From a bacterium (GTDB taxonomy: Bacteria; Hydrothermota; UBA3073; JACQXS01), in assembly GCA_030592575.1 (NCBI GenBank), contig JAUVIV010000008.1, forward strand, positions 1 through 43,547: a stretch of DNA of 43,547 nucleotides, given 5' to 3'. The notes beneath the pieces are model-generated. The model did no database searches, had not been told where the DNA came from, and saw only the letters and a list, made by a program, of their open reading frames with translations. This document shows, piece after piece, positions 25,084-33,132 of the stretch. Position 1 is the stretch's first letter. Every line of letters begins with the position of its first letter. The translations under genes and the position numbers were made by a program.

Positions 25084-26264
25084 TGAATTTACGTATTAAG
25101 GAAATTATAAACAAAACAAAAGCATATAACTGTCTGGACTGTGGAAAATGCACATCGGTATGTCCTATTTCGCTACTCAAAGAAGATTATTCGCCGAGAC
25201 TCACTGTCCAAAAAGCTTTATTAGAGAACCCTGAATCTCTCTTAAAGGACGAACTTCTCTGGTGGTGTTTGAGTTGTGGTATGTGTGATGAAATATGCGA
25301 GTCCGATGTTCATTATACAGAATTTATTAAGGATTTACGAATAGAAGCACACAAAATTGGGCAGGAGGGTATTTACACTCATAACGGGACAATGCAATCT
25401 ATAATGAAAATGATGTCCCTCTCCCCTACCCTCAAACAAAATCGCCTTGATTGGCTTACAAAAGATCTCAAAGTAAAAGTATATCCGCCTACTCCTTCAA
25501 CTTTTGAACTCACCGACTCAACAGATATAATATATTTTGTGGGTTGTCTTCCTTATTTTGACAGTTTTTTTACCCATCTGGACTTAAATACTATAAATAT
25601 TGCAAAAAGTACAATAAAAATACTTAACCATCTGGATATAGAACCTGTTCTATTGTCTAATGAAAGATGCTGTGGACACGACCTCTTATGGACGGGAGAT
25701 GTTGAGAATTTCAAAAAACTTGCCCAATGTAATATTGAGGAAATCAAAAAAACAGGTGCAAAAAAAATAGTATTCTCTTGTGCGGAATGTTATCAAACTT
25801 TCAAACAAGAATATCCCAAATACATAGGAACATTAGATATTGAAGTAATTCATATATCCGAACTCATTGCCGAAAATCTCTCAAAACTCACAACTTGCGA
25901 CTCACAACTCACAACTAAGGTAACCTATCAAGACCCTTGCAGATTAGGCAGATTTTGTGGAATCTACGAAGAACCGAGACAAATTATGAGTGCTGTAGGA
26001 ATTGAGATTAAAGAAATGATGCGAAACAGAAAGAGTTCGGTTTGTTGTGGAACATCTGCATGGATAAACTGCGGCACTTGTTCCAAACAAATTCAAGTAG
26101 CAAGATTAAAAGAAGCAAAAAATACAGGTGCAGACCTTTTGATTACAAGTTGCCCAAAGTGTCAGATTCATTTCAAATGTGCAATGAAAGATGAAAATAC
26201 ACCTAAGGAAGCAAAGATTGAGATTCAAGATTTAACAACTTTAATTGCAAATCAATTAAAATAA
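25083..26264 (+). CDS. hdrD: HdrD-like protein (HdrC-HdrB fusion)
   Basis: 393 residues. The first 100 form an HdrC-type domain with CLDCGKCTSVCP (about 17) and CLSCGMCDEICESDVHY (about 60). The rest has two cysteine-rich CCG domains: LSNERCCGHDLLWTGD with VFSCAECYQTFK (about 195-240), and TYQDPCRLGRFCG with SSVCCGTSAWINCG and ITSCPKCQIHFKC (about 280-370). This is the disulfide-reducing module of heterodisulfide reductases, with noncubane Fe-S clusters. In bacteria such proteins partner HdrA in electron bifurcation or confurcation, with unknown thiol or other acceptors. HdrA itself follows after the two inserted propeller genes. Confidence 0.9.
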   Translation: MNLRIKEIINKTKAYNCLDCGKCTSVCPISLLKEDYSPRLTVQKALLENPESLLKDELLWWCLSCGMCDEICESDVHYTEFIKDLRIEAHKIGQEGIYTHNGTMQSIMKMMSLSPTLKQNRLDWLTKDLKVKVYPPTPSTFELTDSTDIIYFVGCLPYFDSFFTHLDLNTINIAKSTIKILNHLDIEPVLLSNERCCGHDLLWTGDVENFKKLAQCNIEEIKKTGAKKIVFSCAECYQTFKQEYPKYIGTLDIEVIHISELIAENLSKLTTCDSQLTTKVTYQDPCRLGRFCGIYEEPRQIMSAVGIEIKEMMRNRKSSVCCGTSAWINCGTCSKQIQVARLKEAKNTGADLLITSCPKCQIHFKCAMKDENTPKEAKIEIQDLTTLIANQLK

Positions 26265-26365
26265 ATACCATCAGTCTTGGTTATAAGACTACATCTTATA
26301 CTATGAAAAAAAATCAGCTTGACAAATGGGGTCAAGTCAGTAGTAAGAGTACAAGGAGGTATAAA

Positions 26366-28048
26366 ATGTATAAATGGTTATTTCTTGTAATAAGTTTGGG
26401 AATCAGTAATATTCAGGGGTTTGCATTATCCAATATTATTGCATCAACCACGAATAGTATATATTGCCTAAATAGCGATGGTACTTTTAGATGGAGTTTT
26501 GCTTACTCAAATAACGATATATCCGGCGCTGCTATCGGTAACATAGATAATACCGGATATCCGGAAATTTTTGTAGGTGCAAACAAATTTTACTGCCTTG
26601 AACATGATGGAACTTTGAAGTGGTCATATCCTATAACAACCGGTCAGTGTTCTCCCACAATAGCTAACATAGATAATGCCGGAAATCCTGAAGTGCTTAT
26701 AGTAGATACATCTTCTGCACTCTATTGCTTCAACAATGACGGCACAGTAAAATGGTCTTGTGGAATATCAGGCTCTGGAACTCATCGTTCTTCAGTTACT
26801 GTAGCAAGTGTAGATGGTATTGGGACACCTGAAATTCTTGTAGCTATAAATTCAAAAGTATATTGCATAAATAGCGGTGGAACTATAGACTGGTCGTATG
26901 GAATAACTAATAATTTTCATTTCTGCCCGGGAGTAGCAGTAGCTGATATAAATTTAGATGGCACTCCGGAAATCATAGTAAGTGGTTTTGATAGGATATA
27001 CTGCATACAAGGAAATGGCAATCTGAAATGGTCACATCTACCTATGGCAGGAGCAGAAATATCTCAACCGGCTATAGCTGATATCGATAGTGATGGTAGA
27101 ATTGAGATTGTTATTCATCAATATAGTCAAACAGTCTTTCCTAGATATATAACAGCTTTTGAAGAAAATGCAGCAGGCAATGGACTTGATAGAGACTGGA
27201 TGGTTCAGTGTTGGGATAAAAGTGGTGGTTCTGCCGCGGCTCCTGTAATATGTGATATTGATGGGGACGGTGATAAAGATGTTATGTGGATTGGATGCAC
27301 AGGTGGAGGAGGTAGTACTCAAACAGGATTACTGTATATAATGAATGGCACTAATGGGGGACATCCTGATAACTCAGGGCCACCTTGCTACACAAATTCT
27401 AACTTTGCCAGTGGAACCCTCTATGAACGTGGAGTGGCAGTAGCAGATATAGATGATGATGGGCATATCGAAATAGTTGGAATTAAGTGTGGAGATGGAG
27501 CAATGGGAGGAGTAGCTGTACTTGGATGTAATACATGGGCAGACGGTAGAGATTTATTCACATCCCATCTTTATCATATTACTGAGATAAATGATAATTT
27601 AACAATACCTGTGACTGAACCGAATAACTGGGGAAGTCATAATACCTGGCTTACACAATTGACTACCGGAGGAACCAGTTTCGGTACTCCTACAATAAAA
27701 TGGATATATAATACAGATATGGGTTGGATTACTCATTCTATAGCGATAGCTAACTTAGACACCCCTCTGGAAGTTGAAGAAAATAACCTCTCACCTAAAG
27801 CTTCTGATTTAAAAGTACTTTACAAAAATGGTAGAAGAGTAATTGTTTTCACCCTATCTAAAAGCGAAGAAGTCTGCTTTCATGTTTTTGACATAGTTGG
27901 AAGAAAAAAAGAAACTCTTAATATGGGAACAATGAATGCAGGAACACATGAGATACCGATGGAATCAAATAACATCAAGAACGGAGTATATTTCATTAAA
28001 GCACACTTAGGAAACAGAGTATTGAATTATAAAACTATAATACTTTAG
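26366..28048 (+). CDS. Secreted FG-GAP/VCBS beta-propeller protein with sorting-like C terminus, copy 1
   Basis: 560 residues from the ATG at 26366, which has AAGGAGG in front and matches the start of the next paralogue; the track start at 26303 adds 21 residues before it. A signal peptide is clear (MYKWLFLVISLGISNIQGFA). Repeats of about 50 residues pair an AAIGNIDNTGYPEIFVG-type strand with FYCLEHDGTLKWSY; later blades carry calcium-type loops (DIDSDGRIEI, DIDGDGDKDV, DIDDDGHIEI). The last 80 residues (VGRKKETL, NGVYFIKAHLG) resemble the type IX secretion C-terminal domain. A surface role is inferred. Its position inside the hdr cluster is unexpected. Confidence 0.85.
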   Translation: MYKWLFLVISLGISNIQGFALSNIIASTTNSIYCLNSDGTFRWSFAYSNNDISGAAIGNIDNTGYPEIFVGANKFYCLEHDGTLKWSYPITTGQCSPTIANIDNAGNPEVLIVDTSSALYCFNNDGTVKWSCGISGSGTHRSSVTVASVDGIGTPEILVAINSKVYCINSGGTIDWSYGITNNFHFCPGVAVADINLDGTPEIIVSGFDRIYCIQGNGNLKWSHLPMAGAEISQPAIADIDSDGRIEIVIHQYSQTVFPRYITAFEENAAGNGLDRDWMVQCWDKSGGSAAAPVICDIDGDGDKDVMWIGCTGGGGSTQTGLLYIMNGTNGGHPDNSGPPCYTNSNFASGTLYERGVAVADIDDDGHIEIVGIKCGDGAMGGVAVLGCNTWADGRDLFTSHLYHITEINDNLTIPVTEPNNWGSHNTWLTQLTTGGTSFGTPTIKWIYNTDMGWITHSIAIANLDTPLEVEENNLSPKASDLKVLYKNGRRVIVFTLSKSEEVCFHVFDIVGRKKETLNMGTMNAGTHEIPMESNNIKNGVYFIKAHLGNRVLNYKTIIL

Positions 28049-28070
28049 TAAAAATATAAGGAGGTATAAA

Positions 28071-29762
28071 ATGTATAAATGGTTATTTGTTGTAATCAGT
28101 TTAGGAATCAGCAGTATCCAGGGTTTTGCATTGTCTGAGATTGTTATATCAGCTCATAAAGGTATATATTGCCTGAGTAGCAATGGTGTTCTTAGGTGGA
28201 GTTTCCCTTATCAAGACAACAAAATATCTGGTGCTGCTATCGGTAATATAGATAATGTCGGGTATCCTGAAGTTCTTATTGGTGCAGAAGATAGATTTTA
28301 CTGTCTTGAGTATGATGGAACTCTGAAATGGTCATATCCTATATCCACTGAATGCTGTTCCCCTGTAATAGCTAACATAGATAATGCCGGAAATCCTGAA
28401 ATACTTATAGCAGATTCATCTTTCACTCTTTATTGTTTCAACAATGATGGTACCGTAAAATGGACATACGGAATGTCAGGAAGTGGTTGGTTCACTGCCT
28501 CTGCAATCACTGTAGCAAATGTAGATGGTATTGGAACACCCGAAATCCTTGTATCCACAAATTCACATGTATATTGCATAGATAACAATGGAATTCTGGA
28601 TTGGTCGTATGCATTATCAGGTGCTCTTTTCTCTGCAGTGGGAGTAGCAGTAGCTGATATAGATTTAAATGGTAATCCGGAAATCCTTATAGGTAGTGAT
28701 TCTTATATCTACTGTCTGGAATGGAATGGTATTGAAAGATGGATATATACTGGAAAATCAGAGATCTCTCAACCGGCTATAGCTGATATTAATAATGATG
28801 GTAAAATTGAAATTGTTGTTCATCAGCTCTCCGCAACAACTGCTCCTCGTGAAATAATAGCTCTTCAAGAGAATGCAACAAGCACTGGACTTGATACAGT
28901 CTGGATAGCTCAATGTACAGATAAAAGTGGTGGTTCTGCTGCAGTTCCTGTAATATGCGATATTGATGGAGACGGAGATAAAGATGTTATGTGGATTGGA
29001 TGCACAGGTGGAGCAGGTACTACTATGGTAGGACTATTATATATCTTTAATGGTATTGATGGTAAACATCCTGATAATTCAGGTGCACCTTGTTACACAA
29101 ATTCTAACTTTGCCAGTGGAACTCTCTATGAACGTGGAGTAGCCGTAGCAGATATAGATGATGATGGACATGTTGAAATAGTTGGAATTAAATGCGGAGG
29201 TGGAACATCCGCACGTGCCGGAGTGTCTGTACTTGAATGTAATACTTGGGCAAATGGCAGAGATTTGTTCACATCCCATCTTTATCATATTACTGAAATA
29301 AATGATAATTTAACGATACCTACTACTGAGCCGAATAACTGGGGAAGTCATAATACCTGGCTTACACAATTAACTACCGGAGGAAGTGGTTTTGGTAGTC
29401 CTACAATAAAATGGACATACACAAATCCTGCAATGGATTGGATTACTAATTCCATAACAATAGCTCCTATATATAATCCGGCAGGAATTGAAGAAAACAA
29501 TTTCACACCTAAGCCATCTGACTTGAAAGTACTTCACAAAAATGGTAGAAGAGTAATTGTTTTCACCTTATCTAAAAGTGAAGAAGTCTGCTTCCACATT
29601 TTTGACATAGTCGGAAGAAAAAAAGAAACTCTCAATATAGGAACAATGTCTGCAGGAACACATGAGATACCTCTGGAATTAAACAACATTAAGAGCGGAG
29701 TATATTTCATTAAAGCACACTTAGGAAACAGAGTATTGAATTATAAAACTATAATATTGTAA
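28071..29762 (+). CDS. Secreted FG-GAP/VCBS beta-propeller protein with sorting-like C terminus, copy 2
   Basis: 563 residues, a tandem paralogue of the gene at 26366, with the same AAGGAGGTATAAA ribosome site, signal peptide (MYKWLFVVISLGISSIQG) and blade order. The C-terminal third, including LSKSEEVCFHIFDIVGRKK and GVYFIKAHLGNRVLNY, is nearly identical, while the propeller loops have diverged (for example KFYCLEHDG versus RFYCLEYDG and the residues around DSYIYCLEWNG). This pattern suggests different ligands presented on the same scaffold. Only 22 bases separate the two genes, and 33 bases separate this one from hdrA, so read-through transcription is likely. Confidence 0.85.
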   Translation: MYKWLFVVISLGISSIQGFALSEIVISAHKGIYCLSSNGVLRWSFPYQDNKISGAAIGNIDNVGYPEVLIGAEDRFYCLEYDGTLKWSYPISTECCSPVIANIDNAGNPEILIADSSFTLYCFNNDGTVKWTYGMSGSGWFTASAITVANVDGIGTPEILVSTNSHVYCIDNNGILDWSYALSGALFSAVGVAVADIDLNGNPEILIGSDSYIYCLEWNGIERWIYTGKSEISQPAIADINNDGKIEIVVHQLSATTAPREIIALQENATSTGLDTVWIAQCTDKSGGSAAVPVICDIDGDGDKDVMWIGCTGGAGTTMVGLLYIFNGIDGKHPDNSGAPCYTNSNFASGTLYERGVAVADIDDDGHVEIVGIKCGGGTSARAGVSVLECNTWANGRDLFTSHLYHITEINDNLTIPTTEPNNWGSHNTWLTQLTTGGSGFGSPTIKWTYTNPAMDWITNSITIAPIYNPAGIEENNFTPKPSDLKVLHKNGRRVIVFTLSKSEEVCFHIFDIVGRKKETLNIGTMSAGTHEIPLELNNIKSGVYFIKAHLGNRVLNYKTIIL

Positions 29763-29795
29763 TTGAATTAAAAGATTTGAAAGGAGGTGATTGGA

Positions 29796-32219
29796 TTGAA
29801 AGCAAAAAAGCAAAAATCAAAAGATAAAAACCAATCACGAATAGGCGTATTCGTTTGCGAATGTGGGATAAATATCTCGTCCACTGTGGATTGCGACGAA
29901 CTCACAAAATGGGCTAAAACTTTGCCTGATGTTGTCTGCTCGGTCAAAAATAGATATACCTGCTCAGAGCCGGGGCAACAAGAGATAAAAAAGTATATAA
30001 AAGAGGAGAAACTAAACCGTGTAGTTGTTGCAAGTTGCACTCCTCGTATGCATGAACCGACTTTTAGGCAATGCTGTGCGGATGCCGGACTTAACCCTTA
30101 TCTCTTTGAGATGGCTAATATCAGAGAACACTGCAGTTGGGTGCATTCGGATATAAAGAAAGCTACTCAAAAAGCAAAAGATACCGTAAAAATCGCAGTG
30201 GCAAAGGCAAAACTACTTCAGCCACAAGAGGAAATTGAAGTACCGGTTACCCAGTCTGCTCTCGTAGTAGGAGGCGGTATAGCAGGAATGCAAGCATCAT
30301 TAGACCTTGCTAATGCAGGTTATCAAGTTTATCTCGTAGAGAAGGAGCCAACAATTGGTGGACTGATGTCTCATATCAATAAAACCTTTCCTACAATGGA
30401 CTGAGCAATATGAATCCTCGGTCCGAGGATGATGGATGTCGGTCGGCATCCTAAGATTAAACTGCTTACTTATTCAGAAGTAGAGAAAGTTACAGGATAT
30501 ATTGGCAACTTTCATATAAAAGTCCGCAAAAAGGCAAGATACGTGGACGAGGAAAAATGCACTGCCTGTGAGGAATGTCTTAAAGTATGTCCGGAGGTAG
30601 TACCTAACGAACATCAAATGGGACTTGCAACAAGAAAAGCTATCTATATACCGTTTGCACAAGCTGTTCCTGCTGCCTATATTATCAATATGGACGATTG
30701 TCTTGGAAACAATCCAATCGCTTGCGGTAAGTGTGCGGAAGTTTGTGACCCGAAATGCATAGATTTTGACCAACAAGATAAGTTTGTAGAATTTGATGTA
30801 GGGGTCGCTATCGTTGCCACGGGAATGGATGTATATGACCCTACTATACTTGACGAATTCCATTACACTAAATATGAAAATGTTATCACATCATGGGAAT
30901 ACGAGATACTCACTGGTCCAGGTTATGTTACAAAAGGGGAACTGCTGAGACCAACAGACCGTAAACTCCCAAAGAGCATTGCTTTTATTCAGTGTATTGG
31001 CTCAAGGTCTGAAAAACGTGGTAATCCATATTGCAGTAATATTTGTTGTATGAATACGGTTAAAGATACTCTGTACCTCAAAGACCATCACCCGGAAATG
31101 GAATGCGTGGTCTTTTATATGGATATAAGGGCATTCGGAAAAGGGTATGAGGATTTGTATAAACGCAGTAAAATTCAGGGAGTAAAATATATAAGAGGTA
31201 TTCCTGGAAATATTGTTGAAGACCCTGAGACAAAGAACTTAATTGTTACGGTAGAGAATACGACTACCGGAAAGATTGAACGTCACGAATTTGAAATGCT
31301 CGTACTTTCTGTAGGAGTTATTCCAAGACCCGAAACCACGCAAATTCAGAGAGCTCTTACACTTTCAAAAACCCCTGACGGCTTTCTTATGGAAAGTCAT
31401 TATCAGTTAAATCCAATTGATGCACCTACCGGAGGTGTATTCCTTGCCGGATGTTGTGAATCTCCAAAAGATATTAAATCATCTGTTATTCAAGCATCAG
31501 GTGCAGCAGGAAGAGCCGAAACATTGCTCTCTACCGGTAAAGTTAAAGTAGAAGCGATTACTTCTACAATTACTTCTGATTTATGCAAATCTTGCGGTAT
31601 ATGTGCTGATGCCTGTCCTTATGGCTCAATAACCGTTGATATAAAGGCAAAGACTCCGGCAGTAATCATTGACGCCGCTTGCAAAGGATGTGGAACTTGT
31701 GGTGCTGAGTGTAGATTTGATGCTATTGAGATGAAACACTTTACTGATAACCAGATACTCGCAATGATAGATTCAATATTTGAGGAAAAGCAAGAAGAAA
31801 AAATTTGTATCTTTGCCTGTAACTGGTGCTCTTATGGTGCTGCTGACCTTGCAGGACTCTCAAGAATGCAATATCCACCAAATGGCAGAATAATAAGAAC
31901 GATGTGCAGTGGAAGAGTGGACGAAAAGTTTATCTGGCATGCTTTCAAAAAAGGAGCTCCTGTTGTGCTTGTCTCTGGTTGCCATTTTGTTGATTGTCAT
32001 TATATTGATGCAAACAGATGGACACAAAAGAGAGTTGAGAAAATATGGAACCAGATGGAACGTAAGGGAATAAGACCCGAGAGATTGCAACTTGAGTGGA
32101 TATCCGCCGCTGAGGCAGTAAAATGGACAAAGGTAATGCACGCAGTTGAAAACATACGAAAAGCAGTAACCAAAAAGGAGATAGAAGAAACCAAGAAGAT
32201 ATTGTCAGAGAAGAAGTAG
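29796..32219 (+). CDS. hdrA: HdrA-MvhD fusion, probable selenoprotein with two in-frame TGA codons (UxxU)
   Basis: The track splits this gene at 30402 and 30429, but both pieces are in one frame, separated only by TGA (30402-30404), two codons, and TGA (30411-30413). Reading through gives FPTMD-U-AI-U-ILGPRM, which aligns with the conserved HdrA motif FPTxDCxxCILxPKM, both TGA codons falling on the cysteines. Total length is 807 residues, as expected for HdrA fused to MvhD. Domains: N-terminal region, FAD fold (ALVVGGGIAGMQA, about 165), inserted ferredoxin (CTACEECLKVCP), HdrA core (FIQCIGSRSEK), two [4Fe-4S] motifs (CKSCGICADACP, CKGCGTCGAEC), and MvhD with FACNWCSY. Start taken as TTG at 29796, 8 bases after AGGAGG. 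HdrA with one selenocysteine is known in methanogens. Confidence 0.85.
30414..30430 (+). promoter_or_regulatory. SECIS-like hairpin 1 in hdrA
   Basis: ATCCTCG-GTC-CGAGGAT forms a perfect 7-bp stem directly after the second TGA. Its loop begins 16 bases after the first TGA, inside the spacing usually given for bacterial SECIS elements (about 16-37). If the closing pair opens, the loop is GGUCC, similar to the GGUC in the E. coli fdhF element. Confidence 0.6.
30434..30451 (+). promoter_or_regulatory. SECIS-like hairpin 2 in hdrA
   Basis: GGATGTC-GGTC-GGCATCC forms a 7-bp stem with one G-U pair and a GGUC loop. The loop begins 27 bases after the second TGA (30411-30413), again within bacterial SECIS spacing. 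It does not overlap hairpin 1, so each TGA has its own candidate element. Confidence 0.6.
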
Positions 32220-32274
32220 GGGCAGGTCTTGCTGAACTTGTGAAATCTCGATATAACGGGACACCTGCCCTTTT
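32220..32274 (+). terminator. Hairpin with T-run after hdrA
   Basis: GGGCAGGT...ACCTGCCC followed by TTTT starts one base after the hdrA stop. It is probably a dispersed repeat working as a terminator; a second hairpin, GCAACC-GCAAG-GGTTGC, follows at 32282-32298. Confidence 0.6.
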
Positions 32275-32377
32275 GTTCGGAGCAACCGCAAGGGTTGCCC
32301 CTACCATAATAATTCTAATTTGGCGGTATAATCCGAAAGATTGAATTTTTAAAAGTGTTGAGAAAAAATAGGAGGGC

Positions 32378-32602
32378 TTGTGGTTTTTTGCTATTATATC
32401 CATAATTTTGGGGACGTTAAGTTTTATAAGTACTGTGCCAGCTGCATTGCCAGTAATTGGATTGGCTTTTGGAGTGAATGCTCTTCTGAAAGAGAAGAAA
32501 AAAGAAATTAAGAAAAAAACCATACTAACGATAGCTACAATAGCAAGTATATTGAATGGTTTTATAACTCTAATATTCATATTAAAAGGTTTTTCAAAAT
32601 AG
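32378..32602 (+). CDS. Small two-helix membrane protein (DUF4190-like)
   Basis: 74 residues with two hydrophobic helices (FAIISIILGTLSFISTVPAALPVIGLAFG and ILTIATIASILNGFITLIFIL) joined by a lysine-rich loop. The pattern resembles DUF4190 small membrane proteins; the function is unknown. The start is uncertain: the TTG at 32378 lies only one base after AGGAGGG, and an in-frame TAG is three codons upstream, so the N terminus may be shortened or the gene may be a remnant. Both DNA ends abut repeat sequence. Confidence 0.5.
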   Translation: MWFFAIISIILGTLSFISTVPAALPVIGLAFGVNALLKEKKKEIKKKTILTIATIASILNGFITLIFILKGFSK

Positions 32603-32748
32603 ACTTATAAAATAAGTGGTTACCTTTACTTCAGATATCATACCAAATAAAGCATATCCAAACTTCGTATATAAAGAAGTTATTGGTTGCTTCACCCAAA
32701 TTGTTCTAACAGACAACTTCAGATATGCTTGGAACGTTATACGAAATT

Positions 32749-32955
32749 ACAAAGCTGGGGGTACAACTTTTGGAGCGTAACCTTACAAGTTCAGAGTCAG
32801 AGAGCGATTTTGTCATTGCGAACCCTTCTTCTGTCATTCTGAATGAAATGAGAAGAATCTTGCGGTTGTCAGGGCAAGCTCCGTGAAGCAATCTCAATGG
32901 GATTTTGCCACGCCCTGATAAATCTGGGCTCGCAATGACCATTGTTGCACTCCAT
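32749..32955. repeat. 200-base GGAGYGYAAC-ended repeat, copy A
   Basis: Starts ACAAAGCTGG...TTTTGGAGCGTAAC and ends GTTGCACTCCATA, giving imperfect terminal inverted repeats. Inside is the pair GTCATTGCGAACCC/GGGCTCGCAATGAC. Copy B at 34441-34633 is highly similar in the same orientation, apart from small deletions. Confidence 0.85.
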
Positions 32956-32974
32956 AATAAAAAATTAAATAAAA

Positions 32975-33060
32975 AAAGGAAATGTTTGAGATGTGGGTAT
33001 GAGTATAAGAGGACTATACGATAGGAAAGTTTCAAAAGAAAAAGAATATCCCAAGTGTGG
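32975..33060 (+). pseudogene. Possible remnant of a small zinc-ribbon gene
   Basis: One frame reads KCLRCGYEYK and then hits TAG; a different frame shortly after reads KEYPKCGSN. Together they resemble the two CxxC halves of a small rubredoxin-like zinc ribbon, broken by a frameshift and with its N terminus cut off by the adjacent repeat. The evidence is short. Confidence 0.35.
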
Positions 33061-33132
33061 AAGTAATAGTCAGCATCCAGAACTACAAAATATGTGTCTC
33101 AATCATTATAGGATGACCTTAACTCTGTAAAT

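Larger units (their letters stand above)
32603..33132. repeat. Gap with a large repeat copy and a gene remnant
   Basis: No intact gene is seen. The first 145 bases contain a duplicated ACTTCAGATAT. Bases 32749-32955 are copy A of a 200-base repeat (described separately). Bases 32975-33060 look like the remains of a zinc-ribbon gene. Confidence 0.65.

Noticed and set aside
30402-30413. An alternative genetic code in which TGA is a normal sense codon
   Set aside because: TGA terminates several intact genes in the window at the expected length (the Fe-S subunit ending at 13728, korB at 19501, tig at 36267), so it is a working stop.
30402-30428. Reading hdrA as a pseudogene broken by stop codons
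   Set aside because: Both stops are TGA, both fall exactly on conserved cysteines, the frame is kept on both sides, and the full length and all other motifs are intact. Random decay would not do this.
32660-32750. loxP-like arms (AACTTCGTATA and TATACGAAATTA)
   Set aside because: The two arms lie about 60 bases apart instead of the 8-base spacer of loxP, and no recombinase gene is nearby. Chance similarity is likelier.
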